In this document: positions 23,939 through 32,904 of the stretch, piece after piece
Layout of the letters: every line of letters starts with the position of its first letter
Numbering within the stretch: the stretch's first letter is position 1
Assembly: GCF_024808255.1 (NCBI RefSeq)
Contig: NZ_JANTYS010000004.1
Location: 310,001-374,000, forward strand
Length of the DNA: 64,000 bases
Direction of reading: 5' to 3'
Origin: Mucilaginibacter dorajii
GTDB taxonomy: Bacteria > Bacteroidota > Bacteroidia > Sphingobacteriales > Sphingobacteriaceae
Notes under the pieces: generated by a model
Told to the model about the DNA's origin: nothing
The model's input: only the letters and a program-made list of their open reading frames with translations
Databases searched by the model: none
Made by a program: the position numbers and the translations under genes

Positions 23939-24727
23939 ATGCCAAAATTTGTACTTTGTATGTTTTTTTTACTTGCAACCTACCAACTACAGGCCCAAAC
24001 CTGGGAGGTAGGAGGCTCATTGGGTGGCGCGGGTTACATTGGCGACTTAAACCCTAATAACCCCGTAAAAATAAGCGGCCCATCTGCCGGCTTATTTGTT
24101 AAACGTAATTTCGATGGTTATTTATCGGCAAGGATAACTTTTAGCTACGCCCGGTTTGCGGCGGCGGATAGCACTTCATCCAGTCAGCAGTTCCGTGATC
24201 GTAATTTGAGTTTTACCGATGGGGTAAAGGAGTTGACTGCCATAGGCGAGTTTAATTTTCTGAAGTATATTCCAGATGCCGGGCCTAACAAGTTTACCCC
24301 TTTTATATATGCCGGTATTGGTGTAGCGGCCTACGCGCCGCGCGCAATGTATAACGGGCAGGGTGTAAACTTAAGGGAGTTAAAAACAGAAGGTCAAAAG
24401 GCACAATATGGCGACAATACCGTAGTTATTCCATACGGCGTGGGAATCAAGTATAACATCGGCGGTAAATTCAACCTTGGGGCCGATATTGGCTATCGCT
24501 ATACTTTTACCGATTATCTTGATGATGTAAGCGGTACCTATGCCGATAAAAGTAAATTAACAGGTGTCGCAAGGGCTTTGTCAGACCGGTCTGGCGAGAA
24601 AACCGGGGTGTACATTGGTACAACCGGCACACAGCGCGGCGATTTTAAGCCCCGGGATACGTATTTTCTGCTCAACTTTACCATATCCTACACGTTTGTA
24701 ATCCAACGTTGTTATTTTCAGAATTAA
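23939..24727 (+). CDS. porG: PorG-like outer-membrane protein (DUF6089, type IX secretion)
   Basis: A 262-aa outer-membrane barrel with a signal peptide (CMFFLLATYQLQAQ). The mature start WEVGGSLGGAGYIGDLNP and the barrel strands GPSAGLFVKRNFDGYLSARI and FNLGADIGYRYTFTDYLDD mark the DUF6089 family. In several Bacteroidota the gene before uppS-bamA-skp encodes PorG, an outer-membrane anchor of the type IX secretion core complex, and the order nadK-porG-...-uppS here fits. The C-terminus (FLLNFTISYTFVIQRCYFQN) ends in an aromatic strand. The functional name rests on family and order together. Confidence 0.82.
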   Translation: MPKFVLCMFFLLATYQLQAQTWEVGGSLGGAGYIGDLNPNNPVKISGPSAGLFVKRNFDGYLSARITFSYARFAAADSTSSSQQFRDRNLSFTDGVKELTAIGEFNFLKYIPDAGPNKFTPFIYAGIGVAAYAPRAMYNGQGVNLRELKTEGQKAQYGDNTVVIPYGVGIKYNIGGKFNLGADIGYRYTFTDYLDDVSGTYADKSKLTGVARALSDRSGEKTGVYIGTTGTQRGDFKPRDTYFLLNFTISYTFVIQRCYFQN

Positions 24728-24856
24728 ATTTCGACAAAACATATAAAATAAAATTTTATTTTGTAAAATATGTAATAATTGATTTTATAGTTCGTTATTT
24801 GTAAATAATCAGTATTTAATACTGTATTTAGCAATTAACCTTAAATCTATAAAGTC

Positions 24857-25378
24857 ATGGCCGAATTAGCATCTTCAACCCCACGCTCAGGCGCAGCGCA
24901 TGGTCGCAAAAAAATGAATGTACGTGTCGATCTTACTGCAATGGTCGATCTGGCTTTCCTGCTTATCACCTTTTTTATTTTAACCACTACGCTTCAAAAA
25001 ACCAAAGCAATGGATCTGGCTATGCCCGTAAATGAGGGTGATGAGGCTGTTCCGGCGAGCCGTAGCCTAACCATTTGCCTGGGCAAAAATAACCAGGTAA
25101 TGTATTACCTGGGCGAACTGGCCAAACCAATTATAGCCCCCACACTTACCAACTTTAATAGTACCGGTTTACGGCAAACATTAATTGAAACCGGTAAAAT
25201 GATCAGGGCAAAATATGGTAAAAACATGATTGTACTGGTAAAGCCGAGCGATCACTCTAAATACAGCAGCCTGGTGAGCACGCTTGATGAGCTTAATATT
25301 ACCCAAACTCAAATATTTTCTATTGTTGATATAGCACAGCCCGATATTGATGCTTTGAAGCAAAAAGGCGTTTACTAA
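24857..25378 (+). CDS. ExbD/TolR-family biopolymer transport protein
   Basis: A 173-aa inner-membrane protein with a basic N-terminus (HGRKKMNVRVDLTAMVD), one transmembrane helix (LAFLLITFFILTTTL) carrying the proton-path Asp of MVDLAFLL, and a periplasmic domain ending in LDELNITQTQIFSIVDIAQ. This is the ExbD pattern: with ExbB and TonB it powers outer-membrane uptake. No exbB or tonB is adjacent, so it is an orphan subunit here and splits the usual porG-uppS order. Its stop codon lies within a 19-bp sequence that is repeated 389 bases downstream. Confidence 0.9.
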   Translation: MAELASSTPRSGAAHGRKKMNVRVDLTAMVDLAFLLITFFILTTTLQKTKAMDLAMPVNEGDEAVPASRSLTICLGKNNQVMYYLGELAKPIIAPTLTNFNSTGLRQTLIETGKMIRAKYGKNMIVLVKPSDHSKYSSLVSTLDELNITQTQIFSIVDIAQPDIDALKQKGVY

Positions 25379-25769
25379 CAGCCGGTATAAATTTCTTTCA
25401 AAATATTTTTATATCCTTCATGAGTACATATACAGCCGTCATTGAGAGTATCAAGATCTGCAGACTCGGAACGAAATCATGACGTAAACCGGGCGCAGAA
25501 GACTCACCCGGCTACGCTTCGCTGGCCACCCTCTCTTCGCTTTGCGGAAAGAGGGGTTTGAACGCTTTTTCTCTTAAATTATTGAACAACAATCAATACT
25601 ATTCAGACCCCTCTTTCCGGCGAAGCCGGAGAGAGGGTGCCGCGCGTAGCGCTGGCGGGTGAGTCTTCTTCGCCATGCAATCTACGTCATGCCCACCTTC
25701 GCAGTCCGTCGGATTTAAAACTTATAATGACGATCTTTTTATTTATTTCTAAAAAGGCGTTTACTAACA
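25362..25769. mobile_element. Hairpin insertion flanked by a 19-bp direct repeat
   Basis: AAAAAGGCGTTTACTAACA occurs at 25362-25380, across the exbD stop codon, and again at 25751-25769. Between the copies is a large imperfect inverted repeat with arms at about 25458-25565 and 25604-25712. Their cores are GACTCACCCGGCTACGCTTC and CCCTCTCTTCGCTTTGCGG, mirrored by GAGAGAGGGTGCC and GCGGGTGAGTCTTC. Removing one direct repeat plus the insert would join exbD to the terminator at 25800. It encodes no protein. This looks like a non-autonomous element with a target duplication, or a duplication that captured a hairpin. The rest of 25379-26142 holds only that terminator and a -7 box. Confidence 0.65.
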
Positions 25770-25799
25770 AATTAACCACCCTTATCACCCTGATTAAAG

Positions 25800-25834
25800 C
25801 CGGGCATTTGAGTAATCAGTGCCTGGTTTTTTAT
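25800..25834 (+). terminator. Probable original exbD terminator
   Basis: CCGGGCA (25800-25806) pairs with TGCCTGG (25820-25826), with one G-T pair, and is followed by a T-tract. It now lies beyond the hairpin insertion. Confidence 0.7.
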
Positions 25835-25967
25835 TTTATAGTTATTTAAATTTCAGTAAAATGCAATTTAAAATATTGTTTTATGGGTTTTTGATGACAT
25901 TTAAAGGCTTTATTTACAATAAGATTTTCTTTTGTTGTTGCATACTAAAAAAATACAAAGTAAGTTT

Positions 25968-25975
25968 TACCTTTG
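25968..25975 (+). promoter_or_regulatory. -7 box upstream of uppS-bamA
   Basis: TACCTTTG matches TAnnTTTG about 167 bases before uppS. An inverted AACCGGG / CCCGGTT pair lies between it and the gene (25987-26025) and could fold in the leader. The nearest TTG upstream is too far for a standard -33 element. Confidence 0.4.
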
Positions 25976-26142
25976 TACCCTGAAAAAACCGGGAATTTGG
26001 CAATTATACACGCTTAAGCCCGGTTGATTGGTAACGCAGATTAGTCTAAAAAACAAATATTTATTAGACATAGCATTGATAAACGTATAAAACAGGCGTG
26101 TCTTTTATATAAGCCATAAAGCCGGCTTTTTATTTGAACAAT

Positions 26143-26883
26143 ATGGAATATTTGGATCAGATTGATTTGTTGAAATTGCCTAAGCATGTAGCTATCATTA
26201 TGGATGGCAATGGGCGCTGGGCAAAAGAAAAAGGCAAATTAAGAGTATTTGGTCATCATAACGGGGTAACATCTGTAAGGGATGTTGTGGAGGGATGCGA
26301 TAAAGTAGGTGTAAAATATATCACACTATATACCTTTTCATCAGAAAACTGGAACAGGCCTAAATTTGAGGTAATGGCTATAATGGAGCTTATGGTAAGC
26401 ACCATTAATAAAGAAATTGCCGGCTTTATGAAAAACAACATTAAGCTTAATGCCATTGGCGATTTGGACCTGCTGCCCCCCAAATGTTTAAAAGAGCTTA
26501 ACTCGGCCATGGAAAAAACCAAGGGTAATACCGGGGTTATCCTCACGCTGGCTTTAAGTTATGGTTCAAGGCGCGAAATTTTACATGCAACAAAAAATAT
26601 TGCTGCACAGGTGAAAAGCGGAGAACTGGAAATTGAAGATATTAATGAAGCCGTATTTGAACGCAATTTATTCACTAATGATATGCCCGACCCTGAATTA
26701 CTGATCAGAACCGGCGGCGAATATCGGATAAGTAACTATTTATTATGGCAAATTGCCTATGCCGAATTGTATTTTACAACCAAGCTATGGCCCGATTTCA
26801 GGAAGGAAGATTTGTACGAAGCGATACTTGATTATCAAAAACGCGAACGTCGTTTTGGTAAGACCAGCGAGCAGGTTAACTAA
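26143..26883 (+). CDS. uppS: Isoprenyl transferase (undecaprenyl diphosphate synthase)
   Basis: A 246-aa cis-prenyltransferase that makes the undecaprenyl carrier for peptidoglycan and O-antigen synthesis. The signatures are HVAIIMDGNGRWAKEKG near residue 16 (catalytic Asp in MDGNGRW), TLYTFSSENWNRP near 66, and the C-terminal PELLIRTGGEYRISNYLLWQ with YAELYFTTKLWPDF. I chose the ATG at 26143; a TTG three codons earlier is possible. It heads the uppS-bamA-skp-skp-murI envelope block. Confidence 0.95.
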   Translation: MEYLDQIDLLKLPKHVAIIMDGNGRWAKEKGKLRVFGHHNGVTSVRDVVEGCDKVGVKYITLYTFSSENWNRPKFEVMAIMELMVSTINKEIAGFMKNNIKLNAIGDLDLLPPKCLKELNSAMEKTKGNTGVILTLALSYGSRREILHATKNIAAQVKSGELEIEDINEAVFERNLFTNDMPDPELLIRTGGEYRISNYLLWQIAYAELYFTTKLWPDFRKEDLYEAILDYQKRERRFGKTSEQVN

Positions 26884-26946
26884 ATTTTTTCTTTTAACAA
26901 ATTTTAACAACTGTATAAATTAATTTTAGCCCACTAAAATATTCGA

Positions 26947-29499
26947 ATGTATAAATTTCTTTTTGCTATTCTTTTCTCTGTTTTTGGTACTGCTGCCTTT
27001 GCCCAGATTTCCAATTCGCCAAGGCAACCCCTCACCAAACAGATACCGGCCGATAGTTTAAGTTACCTTAATCCGCACGATTATATTATTGGTGGTATTA
27101 CTGTAAGTGGGGTAAAATATTTGGATAAAGACAATTTAATATTGTTATCTAAATTAACCAAAGGCGATAGGATCAATATTCCCGGCGAACGTAATGCCGA
27201 GGTAATAAAGAAATTATACGAACAAGGCCTGTTTGATGATGTACAGCTAAACATCACCAAAATTAACCTGGATACCGTTTACCTGGAGATTGTGGTAGTG
27301 GAACGTCCGCGTTTATCACGCATGCACATCACGGGTATCCGCAAAGGCGAAATTGAAGACATTCAAAAAAAGCTAACCGATAAAACAGGTAAAATTGTAA
27401 ACGAAAACTTACTAAGCACCACATCGGCCATTATTAAAAGGCACTTTAACGAAAAAGGCTTTTTAAATACCACCGTTATCATGACCCAGCGTAAAGATCC
27501 GGGAGATGCCAACAGCGTGATATTGGACGTAAAGGTTGATAAGAAAACCAAGGTGATGATCAACAACGTTACGTTTGAAGGCAACAAGGCATTCTCACAA
27601 AGCGATTTGCGTGGCTACCTGAGCAAAACACGTAAAAGAAGATGGTATAACGTTTTTGGTTCAAAGAAATTTAAACAGGATAAATACGAAGAAGATAAAG
27701 TTAACCTGGTTGAAAAAATGCAGGCCAAAGGTTATCGTGATGCCGAACTGATCAGTGATTCTGTTTGGAAAAATGATGATAAAACGGTTAATGTAAAACT
27801 TAAAGTTTACGAAGGTCCTAAATATTACTTCGGTAAAGTGAAATTCAGCGGTAACGCCAAATACCCATCTGCATTACTGGATAGGATCATGCACATTAAA
27901 AAAGGTGATGTATTTAGCGAAGATGAATTAAATAAAAGGTTAAGCGGCCCTACACCAAGTAATGACGACGTTTCATCGCTTTACTTAAATGATGGTTATT
28001 TAACCTTCAACGCCGATCCGGTACAAACAAGGGTTTACGGAGATACCGTCGACCTTGATATCCGCATTTACGAAGGCCCGCAATATACCATTAACCGTGT
28101 AAGCTTAAAAGGTAACGATGTAACCAACGATAAGGTTGTATTACGTGAAATTCAAACCAAACCAGGCCAAAAATTCAATAAGGAGTTATTGATCCGCAGC
28201 GCGCGTGAAATTGGTCAGTTAGGTAACTTTGATGAGCAAAAAACCGAACCTAAACCAACCAACATCAACCCCCAGGATGGTACAGTAGATATTATTTATA
28301 ACGTTGTTGAAAAACCGTCAGACCAGATTGAGTTATCGGGTGGTTTTGGTGGCGGGCAGCTGGTGGGTACACTGGGCCTTACGTTCAACAACTTCTCGTT
28401 AAGAAATATATTTAACCTTAAAGCCTACAAGCCACTGCCTAAAGGCGATGGTCAGAAACTAAGCTTAAGAGGTCAGTCAAGCGGTCGTACTTATCAAAAC
28501 TTCTCGTTCACTTTTTCTGAGCCATGGTTAGGTGGTAAAAAACCAATTTACTTTGCGTTGTCTGCCTATACACAAGGCAGCTCAACCGGTCAGTACTATC
28601 CAAAATCGAGCCCTTACTACAATAACCTGCGTATTAACGGTGTGGGTATTACTTTGGGTAAAAAATTAAGATGGCCGGATAACTATTTCCAATTGAATTA
28701 CTCGTTAAACTTTGACCACTATAACCTGGATAACTATACCGGTTACCTGTTTAGCAATGGTACATCGTTCAACATTAAGTTAACCCAGGAGTTAACCCGT
28801 AACTCAATTGATATGCCTATTTTCCCTACACAGGGTTCAAATATTAAATTGACTATCCAGGCAACACCTCCATACTCGTTGTTTAACAATGTGAACTATA
28901 AAGTAGCAACCCCACAGGAGCGTTACCACTTTGTGGAGTATTACAAATTCAAATACGATGCACAGTGGTTTACCAAAATAGTGGGTAAATTTGTGTTGAT
29001 GAGCCAGGTGAGGTTTGGTTTCCTGGGTATGTATAATAAAGAGGTTGGGCCTTCGCCGTTTGAGCGCTTTAAATTGGGTGGCGATGGTATGCAGAGTTAC
29101 CAGTTTTTACAAGGTAGCGAGATCATCGGCTTAAGAGGTTACCAAAACTTCTCTATTGTGCCAGAAGGTTCAAACGAAAACCAAAACACCAACACAGGTA
29201 GTACCATCTACAATAAATATACTTTGGAACTGCGTCACCCGGTTATTGCCAGCCAGTCGGCTACGATATTCCTGTTAACCTTTGCCGAAGGTGGTAACGT
29301 TTGGAACAATTTTAGCCAGTTCAGTCCGTTTAACGTAAGGCGTTCAGTAGGTGTGGGAGCAAGGATATTTTTACCTATATTTGGCTTGCTTGGATTAGAT
29401 TACGGTTACGGATTTGATAAAATACCTGGTGCACCTGATGCAAACAAAGGCCAGTTCCATTTTACAATTTCTCAGAGTTTATCCGGCGGATTTAATTAA
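26947..29499 (+). CDS. bamA: Outer-membrane protein assembly factor BamA
   Basis: An 850-aa Omp85 protein that inserts beta-barrel proteins into the outer membrane. A signal peptide (FLFAILFSVFGTAAFAQ) is followed by POTRA repeats over roughly residues 45-430, seen as IGGITVSGVKYLDKDNLIL, MINNVTFEGNKAFSQSDL, YYFGKVKFSGNAKYPSALL and YTINRVSLKGNDV. The C-terminal barrel starts near 470 (IELSGGFGGGQLVGTLGL) and holds the lid-lock motif GLRGYQNFSIV, the Bacteroidota counterpart of the VRGF motif. The aromatic C-terminal strand ends ISQSLSGGFN. The skp-like gene follows 15 bases on. Confidence 0.96.
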   Translation: MYKFLFAILFSVFGTAAFAQISNSPRQPLTKQIPADSLSYLNPHDYIIGGITVSGVKYLDKDNLILLSKLTKGDRINIPGERNAEVIKKLYEQGLFDDVQLNITKINLDTVYLEIVVVERPRLSRMHITGIRKGEIEDIQKKLTDKTGKIVNENLLSTTSAIIKRHFNEKGFLNTTVIMTQRKDPGDANSVILDVKVDKKTKVMINNVTFEGNKAFSQSDLRGYLSKTRKRRWYNVFGSKKFKQDKYEEDKVNLVEKMQAKGYRDAELISDSVWKNDDKTVNVKLKVYEGPKYYFGKVKFSGNAKYPSALLDRIMHIKKGDVFSEDELNKRLSGPTPSNDDVSSLYLNDGYLTFNADPVQTRVYGDTVDLDIRIYEGPQYTINRVSLKGNDVTNDKVVLREIQTKPGQKFNKELLIRSAREIGQLGNFDEQKTEPKPTNINPQDGTVDIIYNVVEKPSDQIELSGGFGGGQLVGTLGLTFNNFSLRNIFNLKAYKPLPKGDGQKLSLRGQSSGRTYQNFSFTFSEPWLGGKKPIYFALSAYTQGSSTGQYYPKSSPYYNNLRINGVGITLGKKLRWPDNYFQLNYSLNFDHYNLDNYTGYLFSNGTSFNIKLTQELTRNSIDMPIFPTQGSNIKLTIQATPPYSLFNNVNYKVATPQERYHFVEYYKFKYDAQWFTKIVGKFVLMSQVRFGFLGMYNKEVGPSPFERFKLGGDGMQSYQFLQGSEIIGLRGYQNFSIVPEGSNENQNTNTGSTIYNKYTLELRHPVIASQSATIFLLTFAEGGNVWNNFSQFSPFNVRRSVGVGARIFLPIFGLLGLDYGYGFDKIPGAPDANKGQFHFTISQSLSGGFN

Positions 29500-29514
29500 T
29501 TTGCGCAGCGATAT

Positions 29515-30045
29515 ATGAAAAAGATAATTTTAATAGCCATTTTAACGTTTACAGCATTTGCGGGAGCATATGCACAACGTTTTGCTTATGTTGATTCGGA
29601 ATATATTCTAAAGCACATGCCAGAGTATGCCTCATCACAAAAGCAGCTGGCAGCATTATCTGATCAGTGGCAAAAAGAAGTTGACAGTCGCTTTCAGGAG
29701 ATTGACCGTTTATATAAAGCATACCAGGCCGATCAGATATTGATGACGCCCGATATGAAAAAACGCCGTGAGGCCGAAATTGTAGATAAAGAGAAAGCCG
29801 CCAAGGATTTTCAGCGCCAGAAATTCGGACCGGATGGTGAGCTTTCACAAAGAAGTACTGCGTTGGTTAAACCAATTCAGGATAGGGTGTCTAAAGCTGT
29901 ACAAGCTGTTGCCGAGAGTAACGATATAGACATGATCTTTGATAAAAACAGTGAAGTGATCATGCTGTATGCAAACCCAAGGTTTGACAGAAGCGCCGAT
30001 GTGATCACCAAGCTTGGGCTTAAGCCCGGCGTATTGGCCAAGTAA
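29515..30045 (+). CDS. OmpH/Skp-family periplasmic chaperone (first copy)
   Basis: A 176-aa exported protein with a signal peptide (ILIAILTFTAFAGAYAQ) and an OmpH fold. It starts with the strand RFAYVDSEYILKHMPEYASS, continues with long coiled-coil helices (QLAALSDQWQKEVDSRFQEI, KKRREAEIVDKEKAAKDF) and closes with VQAVAESNDIDMIFDKNSE. Skp-like chaperones hold unfolded outer-membrane proteins on their way to BamA, which is encoded just upstream. The final stretch AKLGLKPGVLAK-like tail is short. It is one of two adjacent paralogues. Confidence 0.92.
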   Translation: MKKIILIAILTFTAFAGAYAQRFAYVDSEYILKHMPEYASSQKQLAALSDQWQKEVDSRFQEIDRLYKAYQADQILMTPDMKKRREAEIVDKEKAAKDFQRQKFGPDGELSQRSTALVKPIQDRVSKAVQAVAESNDIDMIFDKNSEVIMLYANPRFDRSADVITKLGLKPGVLAK

Positions 30046-30100
30046 ACTTTTGAATAAATAAAAATAAGAACAGAACTAATTAAACACAGGACAAGAAAAA

Positions 30101-30613
30101 ATGAAAAAACTATTTAAAGTTGCTTTAGTTGCAGTAGGAATGATATTTGCCGGCAACTTTGCCCATGCACAAACTAAAATTGGTCATATTAATTTTAACC
30201 AGCTGATTGACTTATTGCCAGAAACTAAAACAGTTTCAACCCAGATTCAGGCTTACCAAAAACAATTCATTGACATGCTTACTACCATGAACAATGAGTA
30301 CACTACTAAAGGCCAGGATTTTCAAAAAAACCAGGCTACTATGACCGATGCGGTACGTACTGCAAAAGGTAACGAATTACAGGATATTCAAAAACGCATG
30401 GCTGATTATCAAACTAACGCTCAACAACAGGTTGAAGCTAAAAAGAATGAATTAGGCAAGCCATTATTTGACAAAGCTACAGCAGCAGTACAAGCGGTTG
30501 CTAAAGCAAAAGGTTACGCTTATGTATTAGATTCATCACAAGTGAGCCTGTTGGTATCACCAGATGCTGATGATTTGATGCCGGCTGTAAAAGCACAATT
30601 AGGTTTAAAATAA
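30101..30613 (+). CDS. OmpH/Skp-family periplasmic chaperone (second copy)
   Basis: A 170-aa paralogue of the preceding gene, with a signal peptide (LVAVGMIFAGNFAHAQ). The opening strand is KIGHINFNQLIDLLPETK, followed by a Gln- and Lys-rich coiled coil (MTDAVRTAKGNELQDIQKRM, ADYQTNAQQQVEAKKNELG) and the end VAKAKGYAYVLDSSQVSLLV. It is followed by a strong terminator, which closes the uppS-bamA-skp-skp transcript before murI. Confidence 0.92.
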   Translation: MKKLFKVALVAVGMIFAGNFAHAQTKIGHINFNQLIDLLPETKTVSTQIQAYQKQFIDMLTTMNNEYTTKGQDFQKNQATMTDAVRTAKGNELQDIQKRMADYQTNAQQQVEAKKNELGKPLFDKATAAVQAVAKAKGYAYVLDSSQVSLLVSPDADDLMPAVKAQLGLK

Positions 30614-30639
30614 TATCAATTAACCGTCATTTATAAAAG

Positions 30640-30669
30640 AGCGCCCTGTATTTACGGGGCGCTTTTTTT
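30640..30669 (+). terminator. Rho-independent terminator after the skp genes
   Basis: AGCGCCC and GGGCGCT form a 7-bp GC-rich stem with a 10-base loop, followed by seven Ts. murI starts 11 bases later. Confidence 0.88.
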
Positions 30670-30679
30670 ATGTTTGTAT

Positions 30680-31522
30680 ATGAGCAATCAACCTATAGGC
30701 ATTTTTGATTCAGGCTTTGGCGGCCTCACTGTTTTTAAATCTATTTATGAGCAGCTGCCCGGTTACGATTATATATACCTGGGCGATAACGCCCGCGCGC
30801 CCTATGGCAACCGCTCTTTTAAAACCATTCATGAATATACCTGGGAGTGCGTACAGTGGCTTTTTGCACAAGGCTGCCCACTGGTGATTGTGGCCTGTAA
30901 TACGGCTTCGGCAAAGGCGCTGCGTACCATACAACAGCAGGACCTTAAAAATGCCGACCCAACCAAACGTGTACTTGGCGTAATACGCCCCACTGCCGAA
31001 ATTGTTGGCAACTATACCAACACCAAACACATCGGTGTGCTGGGTACCAAGGGAACGGTACAATCCGGATCATACCTTTTAGAGATCAAAAACTTTTTCC
31101 CCGATGTGCAGGTTTATCAGCAAGCCTGCCCGCTTTGGGTACCGCTTATTGAAAACGGCGAATATGACCAGCCCGGAGCCGAATATTTTGTAAAACTATA
31201 CCTTGATCAGGTGATGGCGCAATCGCCGGATATTGATACCATCCTGCTGGCCTGCACCCATTATCCCATCATCAAAGGAAAAATTGAAGCCAATTTGCCT
31301 GCACATGTGAAAGTGGTTTCGCAGGGCGACATCGTAGCCAAAAGCCTGGTAGATTACCTGCACCGCCATCCCGAAATGGAAACCCGGCTAACCAAAGCAG
31401 GCAGCCACCAGTTTTTTACAACCACAGATGACACTGCTGATTTCGACCATCACGCTTCGTTGTTTTTTTCAGAGCCAGTGAAATCGACTTATGTGGCCGC
31501 TAATGATTTGGTGGGTTGTTAG
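30680..31522 (+). CDS. murI: Glutamate racemase
   Basis: A 280-aa enzyme that makes D-glutamate for peptidoglycan. Both catalytic cysteines are visible: VIVACNTASAKALRT near residue 73 and ILLACTHYPIIKG near 190. The N-terminal motif is IGIFDSGFGGLTVFKS and IYLGDNARAPYGNRS follows. I chose the ATG at 30680 over a TTG two codons earlier. It lies directly after the terminator, so its expression may depend on readthrough or on a promoter within the skp region. Confidence 0.96.
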   Translation: MSNQPIGIFDSGFGGLTVFKSIYEQLPGYDYIYLGDNARAPYGNRSFKTIHEYTWECVQWLFAQGCPLVIVACNTASAKALRTIQQQDLKNADPTKRVLGVIRPTAEIVGNYTNTKHIGVLGTKGTVQSGSYLLEIKNFFPDVQVYQQACPLWVPLIENGEYDQPGAEYFVKLYLDQVMAQSPDIDTILLACTHYPIIKGKIEANLPAHVKVVSQGDIVAKSLVDYLHRHPEMETRLTKAGSHQFFTTTDDTADFDHHASLFFSEPVKSTYVAANDLVGC

Positions 31523-31770
31523 TGAGTGAGTGGTTGATTGAGTTGGATTCAGTTGATTGAGTTAGATTGAGTTGATTAGGGTTATATGTTAATTTTTAGG
31601 CTGATCAATCAGGTCTAACTCAATCAACTGAGTCCAACTAAATTGTAATAATAACCTGTACCTCTCCGTATCAGGGTGTATCATCTGTACTCTCAGTTGT
31701 CAATAGTCAACTCAATCTAACTTAATAAACTGAATCAACCACTCACCCAATCAACCACCCACTAATATAT
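31523..31770. repeat. TTGATTGAGTT word array with mirrored arms before nuoH
   Basis: The left arm (31523-31576) repeats GAGTGGTTGATTGAGTTGG and CAGTTGATTGAGTTAGATTG. A middle arm (31603-31643) and a right arm (31708-31764) carry the complement (TCTAACTCAATCAACTGAG; AATCAACCACTCACCC). The array fills most of the 311-bp spacer between murI and nuoH. Only the nuoH -7 box follows. Confidence 0.8.
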
Positions 31771-31805
31771 ACTAAACTTGTCGTCTAAAATAACCCAACA
31801 TTTAG

Positions 31806-31813
31806 TAAGTTTG
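31806..31813 (+). promoter_or_regulatory. -7 box for the nuoH-N operon
   Basis: TAAGTTTG matches TAnnTTTG and lies 20 bases before the nuoH start. A TTG occurs at 31778-31780, 25 bases upstream, which is longer than usual for a -33 element. Confidence 0.45.
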
Positions 31814-31833
31814 CAGCTTTAGCAAAAAGGCGC

Positions 31834-32904
31834 TTGAATTATTATATCACATATTTTATTGTAGCTATAGGGTTGTTCAGTTTTTCGGCCTTTTTTGCGT
31901 TGGCAGGAGTATATGCCGAGCGGAAGATCTCTGCCTTTATTCAAGATCGGCTTGGTCCTACAGAAACAGGGAAATTCGGCTCGCTGCAAACACTGGCAGA
32001 TATCATGAAAATGATCCAAAAGGAGCTCATCATTCCCGCTGCTGCTGATAAATGGCTGTTTATGCTGGCACCTGCTATTATCTTTATAGCTGTTTACATG
32101 GGCTTTGCCGCCTTACCCTGGGGACCGGGACTTATTCCATCCAAAATAAATTTAGGTATCTACTACATCTTCGCCATAATATCTATAGAAACATTGGGCA
32201 TCCTGATGGCAGGCTGGGGATCAAATAACAAGTATTCTATATTGGGCGCTATGCGCTCGGCCGCTCAGATTATCTCTTATGAGATTCCTGCCGGTTTTGC
32301 CATTATATCCGTAGTGATGATAGCTCAAACGCTCGATCTGCAGGCCATAGCCATGCAACAAGGTGTATTGGCTACCGAAAAAATAAAGTTTGCCGGTTTT
32401 TGGGATGTAACCACAACAGGAGGATTTTTCAGTTGGAACATTTTCCGGGCGCCACACCTCATCATTGCGTTTGTGATCTATTTTATAGCATCATTGGCCG
32501 AAAGTAACCGGGCACCATTTGATATCCCCGAAGCAGAATCAGAATTGGTAGCTGGTTTCCATACCGAGTTTACCGGCATCCGTTTCGCGCTGGTATTTTT
32601 GGCCGAGTATTCGATGATGTTCCTGGTAAGTATGATAGGTGTCATCCTGTTTTTAGGGGCATGGAATACCCCATTACCAAACATAGGCCCGGTACATTTA
32701 GCTATCTGGACAACCAACATGTGGTGGGGCATTTTATGGGTAGCCCTAAAAACATTAGGTCTGGTAGCCATCCAGATGTGGATCAGGTGGACGCTGCCCC
32801 GTTTCCGGGTAGACCAGCTGATGAACCTTTGCTGGAAAGTACTAACCCCGCTGGCATTTTTATGCATGCTGATATCGGGCATATGGCGGTTGTGGCTCAT
32901 GTGA
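31834..32904 (+). CDS. nuoH: NADH-quinone oxidoreductase subunit H
   Basis: A 356-aa membrane subunit of complex I that joins the quinone site to the proton-pumping arm. Eight or so helices are seen, with the family signatures AGVYAERKISAFIQDRLGPT near residue 26 and AESNRAPFDIPEAESELVAG near 228. No ATG is available: in frame an upstream TAA (31786) is followed only by a TTG at 31834, so translation must start there or at another non-ATG codon. nuoA-G, which normally come before it, are absent; murI and a repeat array precede it. Confidence 0.95.
   Translation: MNYYITYFIVAIGLFSFSAFFALAGVYAERKISAFIQDRLGPTETGKFGSLQTLADIMKMIQKELIIPAAADKWLFMLAPAIIFIAVYMGFAALPWGPGLIPSKINLGIYYIFAIISIETLGILMAGWGSNNKYSILGAMRSAAQIISYEIPAGFAIISVVMIAQTLDLQAIAMQQGVLATEKIKFAGFWDVTTTGGFFSWNIFRAPHLIIAFVIYFIASLAESNRAPFDIPEAESELVAGFHTEFTGIRFALVFLAEYSMMFLVSMIGVILFLGAWNTPLPNIGPVHLAIWTTNMWWGILWVALKTLGLVAIQMWIRWTLPRFRVDQLMNLCWKVLTPLAFLCMLISGIWRLWLM

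Noticed and set aside
23048..24727. Possible CRISPR-like array among the repeats
   Set aside because: No locus shows equal-length repeats with unique spacers. The arrays are variable words and inverted arms without cas genes.
25637..25849. A 70-codon plus-strand frame after exbD
   Set aside because: It reads across the right arm of the hairpin and the direct repeat, has no domain and no start context.
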